Source: a bacterium (GTDB lineage Bacteria > UBP15 > UBA6099). From it: a DNA stretch of 5,635 nt. This document shows positions 1-4,397 of the stretch, one piece after another. Position numbers and translations under genes: made by a program. The stretch is from positions 1 to 5,635 of the forward strand of contig JAKQBV010000127.1 of NCBI GenBank assembly GCA_029573925.1. Direction: 5' to 3'. The notes under the pieces are model-generated. The model was not told where the DNA came from, made no database searches, and worked only from the letters and a program-made list of their open reading frames with translations. Each line of letters starts with the position of its first letter. Positions within the stretch are counted from its first letter, which is position 1.

Positions 1-246
1 GTATAGGTGATTGGCCCGTCAGGTCTCTCAAGGCCGAAAACTGCGAGATCGTATTCTAAAACCTACCCGCCCCTCCACCCCTTTTCGATGAGGGTTGGGT
101 TACGGTGGGTTGACAGCCTTTATCATAGGCGCATTTTTGCCACTGCGTCCGACGCTCATCCGCGCCATTCGTCTTTTCAGCAATATGAAAAACCAAAACG
201 CCGTTTAAGGGCTTATTGTTGCGCGTCAGCCATCAATAAATAAGCT

Positions 247-298
247 TGAAAAGTTTCGGAAAGGGGTTTGGGGAAGAACCATTTTCAAAGAGTTTCCC
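247..298 (+). repeat. Degenerate copy (A) of a dispersed palindromic element
   Basis: This copy opens with the same ten bases (TGAAAAGTTT) as the intact copy at 2452 and follows the same order of blocks: GAAAGGG-like, TTT, GGG-rich, TTTTCAAA, GTTTCCC. The arms no longer pair well (GGGGAAGAACC against AGAGTTTCCC), so the hairpin has largely decayed. It lies about 100 bases beyond the stop of the D-aminoacylase gene and points toward that gene's 3' end. Confidence 0.6.
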
Positions 299-329
299 AC
301 AACCGCCTGCGGCGGCCGCGCGCCTCATG

Positions 330-381
330 CTTTTCCTGCTTCTTCTTTCTCTTTTTTCTTCTTCCGCTTTTCCCTATCTCC
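330..381 (+). other. Polypyrimidine tract (polypurine on the minus strand)
   Basis: Almost every plus-strand base here is C or T, with purines only at 338, 366 and 376, and 339-365 is an unbroken run of 27 pyrimidines. It begins 14 bases past the D-aminoacylase stop, so the 3' untranslated part of that mRNA would be almost pure purine. The short plus-strand frame through it reads as a Leu/Phe/Ser-rich, signal-peptide-like string, which is simply what such base composition encodes. No function can be assigned. Confidence 0.7.
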
Positions 382-394
382 AGCCGCCGGCAAG

Positions 395-2131
395 TCAGCC
401 GCCGTTTCTCAGGGCGCGGCCTGCGAGGCGGCTTTTATCGAACCTGCCGTCGTCCAGAACGTGGAAGCCATTGATAAGCACGTGATCGATGCCTGACGGA
501 GTCCCCACGGGGTTGAAGAAATCTACGTTGGGAGCGATCGTGTCGGGATCGAACACGAGCAGGTCGGCGAAATAGCCTTCTTTGACGATGCCTCGTTGTT
601 TAAGGTTGAACTGTTCTGCGGGCAGGCCGGTGGTTTTGTGGATGGCGGTTGGGAGATCAAGCATCTTTTTCTCCCGCACGTATCGGCTGAAGAACTTGGG
701 GAACGCGCCGTAGAACAGGTGCGACGGCTTGCCGAATCCCATCAGGATGGTGTCCGTGCTTATCTGGACGTCCGGGTGGGCGAGAGCGGCGAAGATGGAC
801 TGCTCGGTGAAGTTGTCCTCCGGGCGGCCCGCCGACGAGAAGACGAGCACCCTGCCCTCTTCCTCCACCAGCAGGTCGCAGATGAAGTCGAACGGATGCT
901 TGCCCGCGTCCTTCGCCAAATCCGAAACTCGTTTGCCTTCGCAGCATTTGTTCTTGTCGGTGACGACGGACATGATGCGCGTGCAGTCCCAGCCGAGCAG
1001 TTTGAAGATGTTGAGAGACCAACTGCTTTTTCCGGTGTGGGGCCACATCATGTCGCCCTGTTCGATGTCGCGCCTTATCTTGCGCCTGATAGCGCGGCTG
1101 GTGAGGCGCTCGCCGATTTCCTCTTTGTCTCCCTTGAGAGTCCACGGAGGGAAGTAGGCCATAAGGTGCGTGAAGGTGGTGGTGGTGGGCATGACGTCCA
1201 CTCCTATCTTCAGCCCCTGTGAGTTCATTTTTGAAATTCTATTGAGCTGTTTCTCAATCTCGGCGTCCAGCTTCATTGGGAGAGTCCAGTATTGAGAAAG
1301 CTCAATCATGAGGCCGGCGAACGCGCGGATGAGCGGGCCGAGCAGGCCCATGTCAGGAACCCAGAAGAGGTGCGACACCTGAGCGCGGATATCGTTGGCT
1401 CGCGCCACCTCGGCAAGCTCGTCTATCGCCTTTTCGAGGTCGTTCATGTATGTCCGCAGGTGGCTGACGTACATCCCGTCGTAGTCGGACAGCACGCTTC
1501 CGAGGCGCACCAGTTCGCGGGTGTCGCTCTGAAGGCCGGGCATGTACTGAAGGCCGGTGGAGAGTCCGATGCAGCCGGCGTCCATGCAGCGCTCTAGCGA
1601 GAGAGACATGCGGGATATCTCCTCGTTCGAGGCCTTTCTGGGCTGCATGCCCATCGCGTCGATGCGGATGAGGCCGTGCGGCGCGAGCAGCGCGAAGTTG
1701 AGCAGCGCCCCGTTGCCCTCGATGTGGTCGAAAAACCCTGCGGTGTCTTTCCATGGAATGTCTTTTAGCTCGCGCGCGGTGAACCCTTCGAGATAGGTCT
1801 TCATGTCCGAATAATACTCGTCGGAAAAGGGGGCCATGGACATGCCGCAGTTGCCGCCGACGAAGGTGGTTATGCCTTGGCGAACCAGAGGCTCCAGCAC
1901 GTCCGCGTGGTCTCTGCGGTGTATCGTAAGGTCCGCGTGCGAATGCGGGTCGATTATGCCCGGACAAACCGTCTTGCCGGCCGCGTCGATTACCCGGCAG
2001 CCGTTAGCCGACGCGAGCGCGCCGTTCCGCTCCACCGCTTTTATCTTGTCTCCCTCGACTGCGACGTCAGCCTTGAATCCGGGTTTCCCCGTTCCGTCTA
2101 TAACCGTTCCGTTTTTGATTATCAGGTCCAA
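395..2131 (-). CDS. N-acyl-D-amino-acid deacylase (D-aminoacylase) family amidohydrolase
   Basis: Members of this metal-dependent amidohydrolase family remove N-acyl groups from D-amino acids, typically in the cytoplasm; no signal peptide is visible here. The 578-residue protein opens with the usual small beta domain (MDLIIKNGTVIDGTG). The family metal site follows: HxH in DPHSHAD (His63, His65), the bridging Cys in GGNCG (Cys95), His224 in VSHLR and His254 in VSHL. The catalytic Asp is probably Asp460 in ISTD, ahead of the family block GAFPKFFSRYVREK (476-489). The C-terminal part also matches: TGLPAEQF, RGIVKEGYFADLLVFDP, then GTPSGIDHVLINGF. Oddities are a longer than usual stretch between His254 and the DVMP block (312-315), and STDT where relatives commonly have SDG, so the substrate may differ from classical N-acyl-D-amino acids. 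The start is TTG at 2131: an in-frame TGA lies at 2156-2158, no ATG or GTG intervenes, and GAGGGG stands 8 bases upstream. The gene is divergent from the adenosyltransferase and apparently monocistronic within the window. The family call is firm; the exact substrate is not. Confidence 0.9.
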   Translation of the reverse strand: MDLIIKNGTVIDGTGKPGFKADVAVEGDKIKAVERNGALASANGCRVIDAAGKTVCPGIIDPHSHADLTIHRRDHADVLEPLVRQGITTFVGGNCGMSMAPFSDEYYSDMKTYLEGFTARELKDIPWKDTAGFFDHIEGNGALLNFALLAPHGLIRIDAMGMQPRKASNEEISRMSLSLERCMDAGCIGLSTGLQYMPGLQSDTRELVRLGSVLSDYDGMYVSHLRTYMNDLEKAIDELAEVARANDIRAQVSHLFWVPDMGLLGPLIRAFAGLMIELSQYWTLPMKLDAEIEKQLNRISKMNSQGLKIGVDVMPTTTTFTHLMAYFPPWTLKGDKEEIGERLTSRAIRRKIRRDIEQGDMMWPHTGKSSWSLNIFKLLGWDCTRIMSVVTDKNKCCEGKRVSDLAKDAGKHPFDFICDLLVEEEGRVLVFSSAGRPEDNFTEQSIFAALAHPDVQISTDTILMGFGKPSHLFYGAFPKFFSRYVREKKMLDLPTAIHKTTGLPAEQFNLKQRGIVKEGYFADLLVFDPDTIAPNVDFFNPVGTPSGIDHVLINGFHVLDDGRFDKSRLAGRALRNGG

Positions 2132-2139
2132 TGTCGGTT

Positions 2140-2145
2140 CCCCTC
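2140..2145 (-). promoter_or_regulatory. Ribosome binding site that fixes the TTG start
   Basis: The minus strand reads GAGGGG, then 8 bases, then TTG at 2131. With the in-frame stop at 2156-2158 and no other start codon between, this site supports TTG as the true initiator of the D-aminoacylase gene. Confidence 0.75.
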
Positions 2146-2183
2146 GCGATGAATTTCAAACGCCCATGCGGCCGTTCTGATAG

Positions 2184-2212
2184 AGCATATAGAAGAGAGC
2201 GGCAAATATCAA
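2184..2212 (-). promoter_or_regulatory. Candidate sigma-70 promoter of the D-aminoacylase gene
   Basis: On the minus strand TTGATA (2212-2207, five of six consensus bases) is followed after 17 bases by TATGCT (2189-2184, four of six). Transcription would start near 2177 and give a leader of about 45 bases. This is pattern matching only. If correct, the upstream palindromic repeat at 2246-2297 lies just outside the promoter and is not transcribed from it. Confidence 0.35.
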
Positions 2213-2245
2213 CACCCGGCGCGCTCGATTGGGCCTCCGGCGGCA

Positions 2246-2297
2246 AAAGAGAAACTTTTGAAAAAGTTTCTCTTTGGATTCTCTTCAAAACGTTTCA
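2246..2297 (-). repeat. Palindromic element, copy B, facing the D-aminoacylase gene
   Basis: A perfect hairpin has arms 2246-2259 (AAAGAGAAACTTTT) and 2262-2275 with a 2-base loop. On the minus strand the full element starts at 2297 with TGAAACGTTTTGAA and runs into the hairpin, the same order as copy C. Copies B and C share an identical 18-base centre (AAACTTTTTCAAAAGTTT; minus strand 2269-2252 here, plus strand 2479-2496 in C). Outside that centre the stems differ, GAG/CTC here against GGG/CCC in C, yet both remain fully paired. No T-tract follows on either strand, so a standard terminator is unlikely. Confidence 0.7.
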
Positions 2298-2302
2298 CTG
2301 GT

Positions 2303-2340
2303 CGTCGGGAGCGAATCGCAACTGCGCTTCTCTCCCGACG
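2303..2340. repeat. Inverted repeat with 9-bp perfect arms
   Basis: CGTCGGGAG (2303-2311) pairs perfectly with CTCCCGACG (2332-2340) around a 20-base loop. The loop itself has a short CGCA/TGCG pairing. It lies between palindromes B and C in the divergent gap, with no T-tract. It could be an operator or an RNA stem; nothing in the sequence decides between them. Confidence 0.5.
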
Positions 2341-2410
2341 CCCCTGTGTAAACGCTTGTTATGAAGATTCTCCCCTATGAATCCTTTCACAATTCCTTTT
2401 AATACTGTCC

Positions 2411-2446
2411 GCGCCAAAGGCGGACGCGCAGCGCCGCCTTTGGCGC
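2411..2446. repeat. Inverted repeat with 13-bp perfect GC-rich arms
   Basis: GCGCCAAAGGCGG (2411-2423) is the exact reverse complement of 2434-2446, with a 10-base loop. As RNA this would be a very stable stem. It ends only 6 bases before copy C begins, and the downstream bases (TGGCATGAAAAG) contain no T-tract. It may be part of a composite repeat together with C, or a regulatory structure upstream of the adenosyltransferase promoter. Confidence 0.6.
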
Positions 2447-2451
2447 TGGCA

Positions 2452-2505
2452 TGAAAAGTTTTGAAAGGGTTTAAGGGAAAACTTTTTCAAAAGTTTTCCC
2501 TTAAA
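2452..2505 (+). repeat. Palindromic element, copy C, facing the adenosyltransferase gene
   Basis: The element starts TGAAAAGTTTTGAAAGGG at 2452 and contains a perfect hairpin with 17-bp arms (2470-2486 and 2489-2505) around a 2-base centre TC. It is the best preserved of the three copies, and copies A and B align to it from the first base. A TATAAT box begins two bases after the hairpin, so the element also forms part of the promoter region of the next gene. Confidence 0.75.
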
Positions 2506-2512
2506 GTATAAT
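2484..2512 (+). promoter_or_regulatory. Candidate promoter of the adenosyltransferase gene, -35 inside palindrome C
   Basis: A perfect -10 box TATAAT lies at 2507-2512. With the ideal 17-base spacer the -35 position is TTTTCA (2484-2489, four of six consensus bases), which spans the centre of palindrome C. Transcription would start near 2519, leaving a leader of about 36 bases. That leader contains a small GCGC-GGAA-GCGC stem (2528-2539) with a GNRA-type loop just before the ribosome binding site. Confidence 0.5.
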
Positions 2513-2541
2513 GAACAACAAGGTCTGGCGCGGAAGCGCGC

Positions 2542-2546
2542 GAGGA
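2542..2546 (+). promoter_or_regulatory. Ribosome binding site of the adenosyltransferase gene
   Basis: GAGGA stands 8 bases before the ATG at 2555, which supports that start. The small GCGC stem at 2528-2539 ends two bases upstream and would leave this site accessible. Confidence 0.7.
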
Positions 2547-2554
2547 AAAAAGAC

Positions 2555-3079
2555 ATGTTGGAAAAAGGATACACGCAGATTTACACTGGGAACGGGAAAG
2601 GGAAGACGACGGCGGCGCTGGGGCTGGCGCTGCGCGGCGCGGGCGCGGGTCTTCGCTCGTACATCGGACAGTTCATGAAGGGGCGGCCGTACAGCGAGCT
2701 TGAGTCAGCTAAACTTCTTTCGCCTCTTGTTGTCATAGAGCAATACGGGCATCCGGAGTTCTGCGTGCCGGGCAAAGTTTCCGACGAAGATTTCCGGCTG
2801 GCGCGCGAGGGATTGGAGAAACTCCGCGCCGCCCTTTTCGGGGGCGAATACGATATTGTGATAGCGGACGAAATATGCACCGCTATATACTTCAAGCTCG
2901 TTGCGCTGGAAGAGGCGCTCGCGCTTATCGAGTCGAAGCCTGAGCGCGTAGAGCTTGTGATGACGGGCAGATACGCGCCGGACGAGCTTATCGCCGCCGC
3001 CGACCTAGCCACCGAAATGAAAGAACTTAAGCATTATTATCAGAAGGACGTTCCGGCGCGCAAAGGCGTGGAGTTCTGA
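2555..3079 (+). CDS. cobO: Cob(I)yrinic acid a,c-diamide / cob(I)alamin adenosyltransferase, CobO/BtuR/CobA family
   Basis: The enzyme transfers the adenosyl group of ATP to the cobalt of reduced corrinoids, making the adenosylated cofactor during B12 synthesis or salvage in the cytoplasm. The 174 residues match the family over its full usual length of about 170-200. They include the N-terminal P-loop GNGKGKTTAALGLALR (12-27), the QFMKG strand (39-43), the acidic IVIADEI block (101-107), LVMTGRYAPDELI (134-146), ATEMKELKHYY (152-162) and the hallmark C-terminus ARKGVEF. ATG is preceded by a good ribosome binding site. No other cobalamin genes and no recognisable cobalamin riboswitch are in the window, so a salvage role is as plausible as a synthesis role. 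The gene is divergent from the D-aminoacylase and convergent with hflX. Some genomes call the same family btuR or cobA; the symbol is a family choice. The lone context and the TATAAT promoter suggest independent transcription. Confidence 0.93.
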   Translation: MLEKGYTQIYTGNGKGKTTAALGLALRGAGAGLRSYIGQFMKGRPYSELESAKLLSPLVVIEQYGHPEFCVPGKVSDEDFRLAREGLEKLRAALFGGEYDIVIADEICTAIYFKLVALEEALALIESKPERVELVMTGRYAPDELIAAADLATEMKELKHYYQKDVPARKGVEF

Positions 3080-3082
3080 GCG

Positions 3083-3100
3083 CGCGCGACATCCCGCGCG
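3083..3100. terminator. Possible shared hairpin between convergent genes
   Basis: CGCGCG at 3083-3088 pairs with CGCGCG at 3095-3100 around a 6-base loop, filling nearly all of the 21 bases between the adenosyltransferase stop and the hflX stop. No T-tract follows on either strand, so it lacks the second half of an intrinsic terminator. Bidirectional termination here is inference from position. Confidence 0.3.
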
Positions 3101-4207
3101 TCAGTAGGTTTGAGGCGACAGGCGGCGGGCGATTTCCTCTTTCAGATTGTCAATCGATTCATTTTTGAGAGCGGACACGGCGATAGAGCCGGGATAGCTT
3201 TTAAGCATCGCTTCCAGCCTGCCCGGTTTGTCCAGCGCGTCCGTCTTGTTGAAAACGACCAACGTCGGCGCGTCTCCCGCGCCCAATTCCTGAAGGATTT
3301 TTTCAACCTCGAACATCTGCGCCTCGAAGGTCGGGTTGCTGATGTCCACCATGTGGAGGATGAGATGGGCGTCTCCGGCGACTTCGAGGGTGGATTTGAA
3401 AGATTCCACAAGCTCGACGGGCAGGTTCTTGATGAATCCGACGGTGTCGATGATGAGGATGTTGCCTGAGCCGGGAAGAAACACGCGGCGGGTCAGAGGG
3501 TCGAGAGTGGCGAAGAGTTTGTCCTCGACGAAAGCGGTCTCAGAGCTTAAGCGGTTGAACAGAGTTGTTTTTCCGGCGTTGGTGTAGCCGACGAGGGCGA
3601 CGACGCGGATGCCCGATTTGTCGCGCCGCCGGTTTTGAACGGCGCGGTTGCTGACTAGTTTTTCCAGTTTCTTTTTCAGAGTGGAAATGCGGTCTCGGAT
3701 GCGGCGGCGGTCGGCTTCGAGTTTTGTTTCGCCGGGGCCGCGCGTCCCGATCCCGCCTCCAAGCCTCGACAGCAGCAATCCCTTGCCGGTTATCCTCGGC
3801 AGCATGTATGTTAGCTGCGCCAACTCGACCTGAATCTTTCCTTCGTCGCTAGCCGCGCGCATCGCGAATATGTCAAGTATCAACTGCGTGCGGTCAACAA
3901 CTTTGGCTCCAAGCGCCTCTTCGAGGTTCTTGAACTGGAGAGGAGAAAGGTTGTGGTTGAAAATGACGACGTCCGCTTCGTGTTCGGCGACTGCGGCGGC
4001 GATTTCGTCCACTTTCCCGCGCCCGACGAAGAACTGGGGGGTCGGAGTCGTTTCAGCCTGCGTGACGACCGCGACTGCGTCCGCTCCCGCCGTGTCCGCA
4101 AGTCGGGCCAGTTCGATGTACGCCTCGTCCGTTTCGTCCGCGCTTGTCCCGCGCGTCCTGAATCCCGCAAGTATCGCCTTTTCCCGATTGCCGCCGATTG
4201 TCGTCAT
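3101..4207 (-). CDS. hflX: GTPase HflX (ribosome-associated, ribosome-splitting GTPase)
   Basis: HflX binds the 50S subunit and, in studied bacteria, splits stalled or stress-arrested 70S ribosomes using GTP. The 368-residue protein has the N-terminal HflX domain (about 10-100, with the FVGRGKVDEI and VIFNHNLSPLQ blocks), the DRTQLILDIFAMRA segment, and the HflX signature RLGGGIGTRGPGETKLE (148-164). A charged coiled-coil helix follows (165-197). The GTPase domain has G1 GYTNAGKT (207-214), a G2 region FATLDPLTR (232-240), G3 DTVG (254-257), G4 NKTD (320-323) and G5 SAL (345-347). All GTP-binding motifs are intact. It is shorter than the 426 residues of E. coli HflX and stops soon after the GTPase domain, so the extra C-terminal domain is absent. 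The start is ATG; AGAGG ends 4 bases upstream, a slightly short spacing, and the next Met is at residue 116, so this start is the best. It converges with the adenosyltransferase and follows the YyaL-type gene after 190 bases, probably as a separate transcript. Confidence 0.95.
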   Translation of the reverse strand: MTTIGGNREKAILAGFRTRGTSADETDEAYIELARLADTAGADAVAVVTQAETTPTPQFFVGRGKVDEIAAAVAEHEADVVIFNHNLSPLQFKNLEEALGAKVVDRTQLILDIFAMRAASDEGKIQVELAQLTYMLPRITGKGLLLSRLGGGIGTRGPGETKLEADRRRIRDRISTLKKKLEKLVSNRAVQNRRRDKSGIRVVALVGYTNAGKTTLFNRLSSETAFVEDKLFATLDPLTRRVFLPGSGNILIIDTVGFIKNLPVELVESFKSTLEVAGDAHLILHMVDISNPTFEAQMFEVEKILQELGAGDAPTLVVFNKTDALDKPGRLEAMLKSYPGSIAVSALKNESIDNLKEEIARRLSPQTY

Positions 4208-4275
4208 TTAACCTCTTCATCATTTTATACGATGTATTGTATGAAACCACCCATTAGCTATGAATAAAATTGTAT

Positions 4276-4304
4276 CATGCTCAAAGGAAATAACTTTGAG
4301 CATG
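4276..4304. repeat. Perfect 11-bp inverted repeat upstream of hflX (operator or terminator)
   Basis: CATGCTCAAAG (4276-4286) is the exact reverse complement of 4294-4304, with a 7-base loop. On the minus strand it lies 94 bases after the YyaL-type stop and 69 bases before the hflX start. There it is followed by ATACAATTTTATT, which is only loosely like a terminator T-tract. It could be a weak intrinsic terminator for the YyaL-type gene or a binding site controlling hflX. The surrounding bases, roughly 4222-4370, are clearly more AT-rich than the flanking genes. Confidence 0.5.
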
Positions 4305-4350
4305 GCACACATGTTAATTAGCAAAATCATCTAATAACAAGTATTACTGC

Positions 4351-4374
4351 CGGATTATTCTCAAGAAAAATCCG
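4351..4374 (-). other. Weak hairpin after the YyaL-type gene
   Basis: CGGATT (4351-4356) and AATCCG (4369-4374) can pair, with possible inner pairing of TTCT with AGAA. On the minus strand it falls 24 bases after the stop codon, directly after a (CG)6 run at 4377-4388. No T-tract follows the closing arm, so termination here is doubtful. Confidence 0.25.
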
Positions 4375-4397
4375 TCCGCGCGCGCGCGAATCTGTCG

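Larger units (their letters stand above)
1..394. other. Intergenic stretch with no convincing gene; contains a decayed repeat and a polypyrimidine tract
   Basis: No recognisable protein is encoded here. A GTG-initiated plus-strand frame runs from 7 to 243 (78 codons) but is rich in Arg, Ser, Pro and Tyr, has no motif or hydrophobic pattern I recognise, and shows no clear ribosome binding site. The minus strand of 1-65 reads openly as a short peptide ending near the left edge (containing LEYDLAVFGLERPDGP), which might be a shadow or the start of something beyond the window. A perfect TTGACA sits at 110-115, but the position 17 bases downstream reads ATTTTT, so I do not call a promoter. From 247 on lies a degenerate copy of the palindromic repeat seen elsewhere in the window, then a small GC hairpin (CCGCC/GGCGG, 303-315), then a pyrimidine-rich tract at 330-381. 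The left part could be a dispersed repeat or a non-coding RNA; this is unresolved. Confidence 0.5.
2132..2554. other. Divergent intergenic region rich in inverted repeats
   Basis: This 423-base gap separates two divergent genes and holds four perfect inverted repeats: 2246-2275 (14-bp arms), 2303-2340 (9-bp arms), 2411-2446 (13-bp arms) and 2470-2505 (17-bp arms), plus candidate promoters for both genes. I looked for the signature blocks of a cobalamin riboswitch before the adenosyltransferase and did not see them. Short frames crossing the region on both strands have repeat-derived Lys/Phe-rich translations and are not credible genes. Confidence 0.7.

Noticed and set aside
139..145. GCCACTG, a string also found in cobalamin riboswitches
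   Set aside because: No surrounding core motifs and not upstream of a corrinoid gene; chance match.
246..485. Plus-strand frame with a signal-peptide-like Leu/Phe/Ser segment
   Set aside because: It is the translation of the polypyrimidine tract and then runs antisense into the 3' end of the D-aminoacylase gene; no ribosome binding site or family resemblance.
596..1222. 208-codon plus-strand open frame opposite the D-aminoacylase gene
   Set aside because: It lies wholly antisense to a gene with intact catalytic motifs, and its translation is charged and motif-free; typical GC-rich shadow.
1353..1967. 204-codon minus-strand frame within the D-aminoacylase gene
   Set aside because: Same strand, other frame; Arg/His/Pro-rich out-of-frame reading of a real gene.
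2246..2505. CRISPR array or intrinsic terminators as explanation of the repeats
   Set aside because: Only two intact copies in opposite orientation, with no regular spacers; and no T-tracts, in a divergent rather than convergent region.
2303..2554. Possible cobalamin riboswitch before the adenosyltransferase
   Set aside because: I could not find the conserved B12-box or the other core blocks; the structure seen is simple inverted repeats.
2359..2574. Minus-strand frame of 71 codons across the divergent gap
   Set aside because: Its sequence is made of repeat translations (KGKLLKKFSLKPF) and it overlaps the start of the adenosyltransferase gene; not credible.
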